A stretch of 64,000 nucleotides of DNA from assembly GCA_030248065.1 (NCBI GenBank), contig JASAMV010009370.1, forward strand, positions 1 to 64,000, in the 5' to 3' direction. The notes under the pieces were generated by a model. It had not been told where the DNA came from. It ran no database searches and was given only the letters and a program-made list of their open reading frames with translations. Shown in pieces: positions 11,489 to 23,400 of the stretch. The translations under genes and the position numbers were made by a program. The number at the start of each line of letters is the position of its first letter. The first letter of the stretch is position 1. The DNA is from Rhynchonema sp. JSB1_4 (Eukaryota > Nematoda > Chromadorea > Monhysterida > Xyalidae).

Positions 11489-14400
11489 ATGTCAGTTGAG
11501 TCAACAACTGTCCCGGCATCTCACGACGAAGTCAAGGAGGCGCTGCAATCGCTCAAGAAGGTATAACATCTTCGGAACCTACCTACCAGAGGTCGCAATC
11601 GGGCCGGCCCGAGCTCGGGCCGGGCCGGGCCAGGCCGGGCCGCGATTTTGGGCTTTTGGCTCGGGCCGGGCCGGAGATTTGGAGGGTCGGGCCGGGCCGG
11701 GCCGGGCCGGGCCGGGCACCCCGGCCCGAAGCTTCTGAAGTGACTTATTTTACTGAAAAAGTAGGGTTTTTTGTCAAAAATACTAAAATTTCTGACGGAT
11801 TCAGCAAGTAAGTGATAAGTATTGTCCAGTGGTGTGGCTACCCACAGGCGTACAATCAACCTACTGTACCACCAGAAAGGCCTGCAATCAACCTACCTAC
11901 TGTACCGGCCGAGCTTGGGGGGAACAAAATTTTTATGTCTAAATTTAGATGAAAATGTACTCTAAAACCCTCATTTCGCGCGCAGCGCGCGATTTTTCGA
12001 TTGTTTGGAGTGAAAAATATCGATTTTATACCATTTTGAGCCAAAAATAGCAACCTACCAGAGGTCGCAATCGGGCCGGCCCGAGCTCGGGCCGGGCCGG
12101 GCCTGGCCGCGATTTTGGGCTTTTGGCTCGGGCCGGGCCGGGCCGGGCCGGAGATTTGGAGGGTCGGGCCGGGCCGGGCCGGGCACCCCGGCCCGAAGCT
12201 TCTGAAGTGACTTATTTCACTGAAAAAAGTAGGGATTTTTTTTGTCAAAAATACTAAAATTTCTGACGGATTCGGCAAGTAAGTGATCAGTATTGTCCAG
12301 TGGTGTAGCTACCCAGGCGGGGCGGCAACCTACTGTATAGGCCTGGGCACAATACCACTTTTGACACCCAATACCAATACCCAATACCAATACCGGCCCT
12401 GTACCAATACCCAATACCCAATACCAATACCAAATTGGTGACCCAATACCAATACCCAATACCAATACCGGGTGAGACCCAATACCAATACCAATACCCA
12501 ATACCAGATCAATACTACTGAAGTGCCTGGTATTGGGTTTGGTATTTGGTTGGTATTGGTATTGAGTATTGGGTATTGGGTTGGTATTGGTATTGGGTAT
12601 TGGGTATTGGTCTTAGTATTGGTTTGGTATTGGGTTTTTGGTCTGGTATTGGGTTGGTATTGGTTTGGTATTGGGCTTTGAGTCAGGTATTGGGTTTGGT
12701 ATTGGTTTAGTATTGGGTTTTTCAGGATTAGTATTGGGTATTGGTTTTGACCCAATACCTGGGCAAACCCAATACCAATACCCAATACCAATACCAGGCC
12801 AGCTTCAATACCAATACCCAATACCAGAATTAGACCCAATACCAATACCAAACACTGGTATTGGTATTGGTATTGGGTGGTATTGGTATTGGGTATTGGG
12901 TATTGTGCCCACCCATACTACTGTACCACCAAAAATGTGGGGTGGCAAAGGCAACCTACCTCCTACTGTACCGGGCGAGCTAGGGGGTGGGGGTGGAAGG
13001 GCGGATAAAAATTTTTAGGTCTAAATATTGATGAAAATGCGCTCTAAAACGGTCATTTCGGGCGTAGCGCGCGATTTTTCGCCTATTTTGAGTGAAAAAT
13101 GCCGATTTTATGCCATTTTGAGCCAAAGATCGCAACTTACTGTACCAGCCGCTGGGCGGCGACCTACCTACTGTTATGTACCAAGATGGAGCGTCAACCT
13201 ACCTACCTACTGTACCTAGGGGGGACCCCCAGCTCCAGCCCCCACCCCCCCTGCAACACCGTTGTTTTCAACCAAAAAAATAGGTTCAAAAAAATCACAA
13301 AAATTATGACAAAAATTGGGTTAAAATCTGAGCCAAAAATTCGGGCCGGGCCGGAGATTTGGGGGTTCGGGCCGGGCCGGGCCGGAGATTTGGGGGCTCG
13401 GGCCGGGCCGGGCCGGCCAAACCCGGCCCGATTGCGACCTCTGCAACCTACTGTACCAGCCGGGGGGCGGCGACCTACCTACTGTACCAGGATGGCGCGT
13501 CATCTACCTTACCTACCTACTGTACCTAGGGGGACCTCCACCCCCAGCCACATCATTGGTATTGTCTATCTGGCGACTTTTTCATGGAAAACAATGAATT
13601 TTCAACCAAAAAATAGATTCAAAAATCGCAAAAATTATGACAAAAATTGGGTTAAAATCTGAGCCAAGAATTCGGGCCGGGCCGGGCCGGAGATTTGGGG
13701 GTACGGGTCGGGCCGGGCCGGGCCGGAGATTTGGGGGCTCGGGCCGGGCCGGGCCGGCCAAACCCGGCCCGATTGCGACCTCTGCTACCTACCTATTATC
13801 ACTCAGACAGGGTGAAATTTTCGAAACGGTGTAAAGGTCAGTTGGGTGTAAAGGTCGGCGTAAAGTTCGGTCGAAAGCTCGGTCGGCGTAGCTCGGTGTA
13901 AACGTAAAACATTGCCTGTTATTAACGTGGAATGTTTCAAGTTTACCTACACCGAGGTCTATCACACAGCTGTCGACCGAACTTTCCACCGACCTTTACA
14001 CCCAACCAGTGTAGTTCCTGGAGGGGGGAGGGGGGGGGGCCCCTCGGGTGCACTATCTCCCCCTCAGGTGGTACACTATCCCCCTATCTCCCCCTCCGGG
14101 TACACTATCTCCCCCAATTTTTGCCTAAAATAGGCATTTTTAGGCCTAAAATGGGCATTTTCATACCAAAAATGTGTGATTTTTAGGTCAATGTTCTCAA
14201 AAGTCGCCAAAATGCCCTTTTTATGAAGAATTTTTTCCAAAAAGGGGCAAAAATAGGTCAAATTTTCTACATCAAAAAGTGACTTTTTCCCGAATTTGGG
14301 TCTTCCCCCCCCTTCCCCCCCTCGGGGGTACACTATCTCCCCCTCCGAAAAAAACGGAGGGTCCGCTATCTCCCCCTCCGGACCAGGAACTACACTGCAC

Positions 14401-17400
14401 CCAACTGACCTTTACACCGTTTCGAAAATATCACCCTCAGACTCACCAGCAGAGGTCGCATCGCAATCGGGCCGGGCCCCCTGCATGCGGTGCAATCGTG
14501 ATATCCGATGTAATATTTTTTGTTTGTGAAAATTCTAACTCGTTTTTAAACGATTTCCAGGGCAGCAGTCTGGCTCGTTGCAAGGGACGATCGATATTGC
14601 CCCGGAAAGAGCTCGGATTGAGCGAAGACGAGGAAAAGATCTTCTATTTCGGTGGCGGCCATGGCTGCTACTCATTTCTGCCCGAGAAAATGAAGTCCAG
14701 TACGTGCCAGTTTTTTTTAAACTCATGTGGCTTATTTCCAACAGTGGTTTTGCAGAGAAAATATCGCGAAACTTCTTGTGTTCTTTCTTCTTGTTTGCAG
14801 TTGAAATATCAGAAATATTGGAAGTGCGCAACGGTTGGCACGCGGACAACTTCAATCGAGCATTGAGACGGGCCGGGTTTTCTGAAACATACAAGGTTTC
14901 TTAGTTTTTTTTTCTATAGCTTCCCTTGCGAGTGGTGCTCTGAGTGTTGGTATGGTTCTTTTCTACAATTCGCTTCTGGTACTGGTCTCGAAACTTGCGT
15001 TTGCGTAAAACCCCTGAAAAGGTTCAACGCGCGCTAAAATACTTTTGCAAAACTGATTTGATTTCAAAACAGCTTATTGGGCATTTGTTCGCTCAGAGTT
15101 TAACTCATTCACAGATTTAGAGACCCCACGCCGGAGACCGGATTGAACCGCGGCCGGTCAAAAATTTGCGTTATCTTTGGTGCAAACAACGCGCATTCAA
15201 CAACTTTTGCACAGGAAAGTCGATGTTTCTCGGTGATTTTCCGCCATCCGCATTTGTTCCAAAAATCGTTGGATTTGATTGCTGATACGCCTGATGACGC
15301 GCGCAATTGGGTGGTCGCACTTAGACATTTGATTGCGCACAGGAAGGAACAGGTTGGGATGGCAAAAATGCAAGTTTTGTTTCCGTTAATTTGTTTTGTA
15401 AACACTCGGATCGGACCGAATTCACAGAACTGCCATTTCTGCAATCGGACAATAATTTATTATATTTCACTCTTTTTAAATTTTGTTGAAGTCTTTGTTC
15501 GCTTATTCACCAGCAGGGCCAATTTCAACTCGTTTGAAAAAAATGAAAAGGGCAATATGGCGTTTTCCATAGTTGGTTTTATGGGAACGCTGTGAATTCG
15601 GCCCTGTTTGGGTACCGAAAATAATTTGCGCGTGATGTTTGGTCCATCGTGGGTTGGTAACTGTTTCGCTTGCACACCGCATAGGAGCATCGCGGGATGT
15701 ACAAGCACATCAAAGTGAGTAATAAACTGGTATTCTGTTCTGTTTTATAGTCTTGTAGAAGCACACCTTTTTATGTGGCGATGTACAGTGTGGCGCAGTG
15801 GTGTCGCTAAGCAAAGGCTGCTCCACTGGTGTGAGTATGGGAAGTCGACCGGTGTCGGCTCGGCAGTGAGGGAAAAAAATTGACTTTGGGAGCAAGCACC
15901 CATCAAGAATGACTTTTGATCTCGAGAAGCACCAAAATAGTTCTCCTTCCTTGAAAATATCACTGATCGCTTGCTTGAAGAAAATATTTCTGGTCACTTT
16001 CAAGTTGGATATCTTGAAGGATACATGGGAAATTTCCCGAAATTTGCGCTGTGTATGGGAAATTTGGGAATGACTGCTGAACGACACCACTGAGGTCTGC
16101 TGCATATCACATTGCTGCTTTTCTCATCATTTACATGTGTCTGTGCTTGGTTTTGTTCGATGTCTCGTTAGTTATTTAGCACCAGGTCTAGAGCACCAGT
16201 TCCGATTTTTTACTGTTATTTGTATGGTTTTTGTTTTCTTATCCAATCCACTTGTTGTCTATGCTGTGCGCCTATGTCCCACCACAAGATGAAATTGAAA
16301 GTCAACGTCGAAAAGTAAGTATAGTGATAGGTAAGTTTGAAATCGGTCACAGAATTGTCATTCCAATGTTTCGCACTTACCGCACGCTAGCAAAGTAGAA
16401 AGAAAATTATTGCAATCGAACCCAAAAGTGATCCTGACTTCTCAGGCGCTGATGTTCACGGAGGGTCAGTGGCTGACGGACTCGTTTCGGCGCGCCGACA
16501 CCAACGGCAACGGTCTATTGAATTGGGCCGAATTGAAGAAGTTGTTGCGCGATTTGGACATTGAGTTGAGCGACAAATACGCAAAAACGGTCTTCCATGT
16601 TGGTGGTGTGGTTTTCTTGGCTTGGTCAACTTTGCAAAAGGCAGCTGTGGTCCTGTGCTGGCATAAAAGTCGGCTTTTTCTGACCGTCGACCGTCCGTCT
16701 TTTTTACCCCTCTTTTTAAGAACATAATCGGTGATTTTTCGAGATTTGTAAATTGGACCAGAGCTGCTCGCAGTTCTAATTCTCGAATAAAGCACCGAAT
16801 ATGTTCCCGTAAAAATCACCTTTTGGACCCGGTCCCGACCTTTGTGCCAGCGAAGTGCACGCAGGGGCCTGAAGTTATCGTCGTATTATACAAAGTTGCT
16901 GTTGTTTCACAAACGAGCAAATTAAACGAATACAATTGGCAATATGAGCCTGGCTGTACTGAACCTGCGGGTTTGTTTGATGTTGATGTTGATAGGACGC
17001 AAATCGCGCGTTACCAGCGTAGTAATTTCGCTGTACTTCCACACTAAACTGTCTTTCACTTCGTCTCGTGATACCCGTTCCGTACTGCGTTGTCTCACAC
17101 AAATATCATTATTTGTGCATCTTTCACATTTCGTTCGTTTTAGCGCTACGTGTACATGCTCTATGTCAAACCAGGACAGTCTCTCTTGACTTGGAAGACT
17201 CAAGTGAGAAATCGTTTTGTCCTTTGACGGCATGGCTAGCTGACTTTTGGTTAGCTACACCAACAAGCTACGTTGCCGATGATTTAATTTTAGTTTCGGG
17301 GAGTTAACGAAAAAAAAACTAATACCAATTATTCAACTGACACAATGTTATGTCGCGTCCAAGGCACTTCCTCTTGCTCGCTATATTAATCCTGACAACA

Positions 17401-20400
17401 CTGTTTTCGTTGGAGCGGGTCACCGTTGGAGCAGCATGTGCTTTACAGATATTGACGACCGGTGTCAAGCTTGGTTATGGAATCTGCTTTGGTCACGGTC
17501 GCGTGATTTTTTGATAAGAAATATGTTCGCGATTTGTTGGTGCCACTCATTTCGGCCACCGAAAAAGTTTTTCTCCAATTTTGACACCTGCCGGTCAATA
17601 TTAATAATGTCGCTTCCACAAAGCTCAGTATTAGATGATGGTAGGAGTGTGACTGCGTGCATTCTACGCTCTGCACCTGGGTGCGTAATTTGTTCTGGTC
17701 CTGTTGCTGTCGACAGACTGTTACGTATGTCGTGCGCCATTTCGTGACTTTTTCTTGTGGTCGCCTTATCAGTGAACTTGGTTCGGATATTTAGGATCAT
17801 GTGGCTACACAATGTGTTTGCTCAAATTTGGCCGTTATCATTTTAATTTGGGGAATATTAATTTGGATTTACCATTCATAGCGATTATGGGCTACTAATA
17901 TTTTCTATTCCCTTAATACTTTGCCTTTACGTCTGCAATGTTTCAGAATATCGTTGATGAAATCAAGAGGCGACCGCCGGATTCCGACACCAGTCCGAAC
18001 CAGCGAATGGCTCTCAAATTCGGAGAGCCGGCACTAAATAGCGAAGGATTTGTGAAGTTCTTTCAGGTTCCATATTTTTGTCTGTATTTTACCTCTTTTA
18101 TGGTTATTGTGTAGCTTACAATACTCTGACACAGCAGCCACAGTCTCACAGCTGACCAAAACTCCCGCAGTGTTGTTCCTGGTCAGGCGCGGAATTAAGC
18201 ACACCCTCAGAATTTTTGGACTGTAATGAAATTCCCACCTGGAGGCCTAACAATACCCGTTTGGTCAAATTTGTGAATTAATTTCCCTGCACGCCATAAA
18301 TTCAAGCTGTGTTGCGTTTCAATGTCATCTGCAATAAAACAAAGAAAGCCTGATTTGCACAGGTGCTGACCAACCGACCCGAGCTGGACGAGTTGGTGCA
18401 CAAATATTCAACACAAACGCCGAATGACTGCCTGTCATTGGATGATCTTCGATCGTTCATGCTTGATCAGGGCGTAAGTCTTTGTTTGAGAATTATTTTG
18501 AAATTGTCAGAGAAATACAAACAGACAAGCATCTGGCAAACATGGAGTCCAGATTGAATCGGATAGAATTTGTCTTCGGGATGCCCTGGCGTGTGTGCGA
18601 CTGGAACACATTTTGCGAATGGTGGTCAAGTAAAAGTCAGAAACTGTCAGTTAATTATGAAAAGATAACGTAACCAAGACAGCAAACTTGATATCACTCA
18701 GAGGTATTGACACTGGAACCTCAACGAGTAGAATGATAAAACTCAACGAAACGTTGCAAACCGAAATAATTTGCGAAATTGTGTTTTCCAGTTCCAACAT
18801 ATTTCCACGGACACATGTGCTGAGCTGGTCGACAAACATGAGCATCATACTGAACGTCGAGCGAATATGCAGCTCTCCATTAACGGTTGGTCTATGATTT
18901 ATCCGCTATAGCAACATTTATTCTTGGCCAATTTTTTCCGCAGCTCAGTTAGATTTTTGTAGGGTTTATGGGACGCGTAAAACATCATGGTAGATTTTTG
19001 TGGGGTGCAAAAATATGTCACGTATAAAACATGATAGTAGATTTCTGTAGGGTTTATGTGACGTATAAAACCTCATCGTTGAAGAGCGGTATGACATGCT
19101 CAGAATAGCGACAATGGGTCTGGGGAAAGGAACGTAAACCTGAATGGTATGCAGCCCATTTCGAGTGGCTTGCACAGACCGACAGTGCATCGGGTCACCG
19201 TCACTACGACCGCACGTGTGGCAGAATCTTCACTCAACAGAAGAATTGATTTGATTTGCTCATATTTAAATAATCCGCCTGACCATGACATGCAGGTTTC
19301 CGTCAACTGCTGCTGTCCGACTACGGTGCTTTGCTCAGACCGGACCACGCGGCCGTGCATCAGGACATGAGCCAGCCGTTGACACACTACTTCGTCAATT
19401 CAAGTCACAATACGTGCGTTTTGTTGCCCTGCATCTCAAAAAAGTTGTTTTTTGCTTCAAGCTTTTGGGAAATGTTGCAATTTTGCGCCAAAAAATCTGT
19501 TGCACCAACGCGTACATTTGGAGTTACGTGCGTACATGGGCGTTACACCTTGAATGTTCACGTTTCACTGCTAAATGTATAGATTTGATCAATTTGCTTC
19601 TGTTCCATGATTGCTAAATGACAAGCGCAGCCCATTTCAGATATCTAATCGGCAACCAATTGCAAGGTGAAGCGTCGGTCGAGGGCTACATCGCTGCGTT
19701 GCAAAAAGGCGCACGATTGATTGAACGTATGTGCACGTGCAGTCTGCGTTCTTACAGTTCCATGGGGTCACAGGCATATTCGACCACGGGCAATATTTTC
19801 AGGAGTTGTTATTTTGAAAGCTGATGGCAGATTGGTGACCAAAATACTGTGTGGAGGGCTGCTTGGGCAACGATACTGTAATATTCTACCGTAACCCCGA
19901 TCCATTCCCAGTTGACGTGTGGGACGGCGACGACGGCCATCCGTGCATCTACCACGGACACACACTGGTCCGACCGATCTATCTGCGAAACGCGGCCAAA
20001 GCGATCAACAAATACGCGTTTGCCGTGTCGCCCTACCCTTTGATGTTGTCCATTGAGAATCACTGCTCGCTTGATCAGCAGGTTGGCTTTGCTGGCTTAG
20101 TTGAATGGAAATTGGCTGCCAATTGGAATGTTCAGGGTGCTTTCAAAATAACCAATGTGCTCAAGCGATGTCAAACGAGTTTGCCTCAACCACTTTTCAA
20201 TACGCTTTGGTGGTTGAGACATTCATTAGCTGGTTGTCATTGGTTTTCCGTTTCATTAAGCGCTTTCAGTGTTTATTTGTTTGAAAAATATTGCCAAATA
20301 AATCCAACTGACTTGCTAAATTCTCCCCAGGTGCAAATGGCAGAAATTTTTACTGCCGTATTCGGCGACAAACTCTACATTCGACCGCCGGATGCCGAAT

Positions 20401-23400
20401 ACAAGCCAATACCCAGTCCTGATGAGTTGAAAGGCAAGATCATCATAAAGGTCAGCTGCTTGCGGTTTGGAGTCGGTTCTTTCGCACTCAAATTCCAAAT
20501 TTACAGAAGCAAATGACTTCCAATCGAAAGTCCAGTTAACTTCGAACAAATCCTAAGTCGGTCGTGTCAGTAAAATGCGTAAAATGTCTCGTTTATGGCC
20601 TGAATTTCCGATGCGACCGTAATTACAGATAGAATTGTGTGGCACGTGCCGAGCTTCGAAGATTATTCGGCGACTAAAGCTGCAGTGTTGCGGCCTCAGA
20701 CCAGTCTGTTTGAGTTGATTGTGTTCCAGCTTCAGCGTCTTGGGGCCTATGTATAAATGCAGCGACGACAATTCTCTGAACCAAAAAAAATACATAAATG
20801 TTGCCTGATTTTTTCAGGGCAAAGTGCTGCCTCGGTCAATGGACCAATTCGACGTTGGCGAGGTGTCCGAGGACGAGGAATCCGATCTCGACATTGAGAC
20901 CATCGAAAAGGAGACGCCCAAGTCCAACAAGAACAACGTCACCGTCGTCCAAGTGGTGCGTTTCAGCTGATGATCTGACTGATTGGTTATAAAGTCAATC
21001 TACGCGAGCCTGAGCTCTGGCTGGCCAGGGCATCAGTTGTATGATGACAAGTTCCAGCGCGCGTTCGTGTGCATACACAAACAGCAACAGTTCTTAACGG
21101 ACACTGAAATAATATTTTTTGGACTTATGATCGCTTAGATGGACTTTGGTTTGAGTAGAGTCCACCACCCTTCTGCGGAGTAAGTGTGCAACACAGTTAT
21201 TGTATGTCCAGCCTGCAGTTGGATACTCTAGCTCTATCAACCAACCATGGTGAATTCGGTTTATTGAACGAAAATTCGCGAGCGCCGATCCATGAGCAAA
21301 ATATAGGCTCGACATCCTGCTCGCTCTCAACACTTTTCTGCATAAAATAAAGTCTTCCTGTCACGTGTATCATGATGGCCCAGCCGTGCTGTGCATGGCG
21401 AGCGGGCTGATGTTACACCGAGGTCATCATCATCATCAACAGCATGACTGTGTGTCAGTGGCGGATGCAGATTTTGACCAAGGGAAGGTTGTTGAGAATT
21501 TCGCGCTTTGTACACCGAATATTACACAAAATATGACTATGCGCCGAATTTTTGGCGCTTTTTGGCACAAAAAAGTTCGCGAAAGCCAAATTTTATTGAA
21601 AATAGGTGTATCTGACGCGCGAAGTGCTCGATTTTTGGACCTTTGAACTGAATCTGAGTGAAAATTCTGCAATTTGGGGTCCGTTTTCTTTCTTCCTTCC
21701 GAAACGGTGCCCCCTTCAGGGGCCAAATGGACCAAAGGGAGCCATGGCCCCCTGGATCCGCCCTTGGTGTGTGTGTGCCCACTTAACGCTGCTGCTGTGC
21801 CTTGACAGAACGGCGGTTCGAGTCCACGTGTGAAACGCAAGAACAAAAAGTCGCCGCACGGGCTCAGACTGGCACGCGAACTATCGGACGTCGTTGGGTT
21901 GCCGTCGGTGAAACTGAATACGGTCAGACAGGCGATGGACTCACGTTAGTGCAACGAATCGGGCCATATCAAATTCGGTCAATTTATTAATTTAATGTTT
22001 TTTTGTCTTGACTCACAGGTTTTTATGTGAATGTTGTCATGTAAGAGTATGGTAAAAGCAACAATTTGATGGTCGAAATCTCGACATACTCTATGTAACG
22101 AAAAGGCCAAGTGAGAAGCGGCAACACCGAGCTTAACCGAATATGTTTACCATTTAGCCATGCGCTATTTGCATCCAGATAGGATTTTGGGTGCAAGTTA
22201 CACTTGGATTTGCATCTTTTAGGAAAATGTTTTCTAATTTTGAGGGCAAATAAAACGCTAAACAGGTGAGGTTTGCACCTAAAAATGTTCCACCAAAATG
22301 ACATGGGTCAAATTGATTAACGGCCTAAATTTGCAGACCCAAGCGACAGCTTCACCAGCGTAGCCGAAGGCAAAATGCTCAAATTGATCGACGCGCCGTT
22401 CGATGAGATTGTGCAGTACACAGCCAAACACATGGTGAAGGCGTATCCGAGTGGAATGCGCACCGATTCCAGCAACATGCTGCCCGTACCGTTGTGGCTC
22501 GCTGGCGTGCAAGTTGGTTAGTGTGCGTGTCGTGTACAGTTCACCGTCGTTATAGTGGACCACCTCTGTAATATGGTGAGGAACAGTTTTATTCCCAATC
22601 TGCAGTCAATGCCGATTGTTGAGTGAGTTGGTGTGGAAGCTGCTCTTGGACAGTATTCATTGATTGTCGCGGTGACTGTCTCATTTTCCAAGCACCGATT
22701 CTGTCCCTGTAAAAAGAAAAAGACCAGCTGTATTTTGTGGTGTTCCCCTCTTCCCTGTTCAGTTCACTAACCAATCCTTGCCCACCCACAGTTGCGCTGA
22801 ACATGCAAACGGCCGACACGTCCGTTGATCTGAATGAGGGTCTGTTCCAAGTGAACGGCAATGCCGGTTACGTGCTCAAACCGAAGTGTTTGCTCGAAAC
22901 TAATGGTTCGTGTCGTGGTTTTTTTTGCCGTGCTGTAGTTTCTGTTCCAAATGTTTTCTGACGATTTTCAGGTCTCGAAGCACTGAACAGCCGCAGGGAA
23001 CCTGTGATGAAACTGACGATACGTGTGAGTGCACGTTATTTTGATATTTTGAGTGGGTTTCGATTTGAGGCGCATCTCTGTCTTCAAACTTTGTCGATTG
23101 TATCTGATCGGTCTTGTGGTCACGTCGCCTCACAAGTATTTAAAAATTTCTTGAAGATTTACCGGTCCAATTTGATGTGCAAGTTGGAATGTTTCATACG
23201 CTTTCCGTCAGGGATGTAGTTGGGATGAGGCATGGGCGGTTATACCCCCAAACCTGGGTCAGCTTCAGCTAGCTACACCATGTCCGGATATCAACCAAAA
23301 AGGGTTGATTTTTGGTGCCAAAATGGGCATTTTTATGGTCCAAGGTGGTCAAATATTCTCACATTTTTACCAATGTGCAGCAAATTACCCCTTTTGAGGC

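Noticed and set aside
11361..11859. Proline/alanine/glycine-rich frames over the GGCCC array
   Set aside because: They are translations of a GC-rich tandem repeat, on both strands.
12330..12851. Long open frames in both directions over the AATACC array (glycine/isoleucine/tyrosine repeats)
   Set aside because: A hexanucleotide repeat is open in several frames by nature; the predicted proteins are translated satellite.
15115..15214. Longer version of the fourth PLC exon starting at 15115 or 15121
   Set aside because: Its phase does not match the preceding exon, and it would insert some 33 residues in the PH domain; the acceptor at 15214 gives the expected RCFSVIF directly after the previous exon.
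16289..16314. Possible PLC exon (MKLKVNVE) between the PH and EF-hand exons
   Set aside because: It leaves phase 2, which would put a stop at the start of the EF-hand exon at 16446. The exons before and after it join without it.
22023..22304. Minus-strand frame in a PLC intron
   Set aside because: Antisense to the intron, no domain, ends not spliced to anything.
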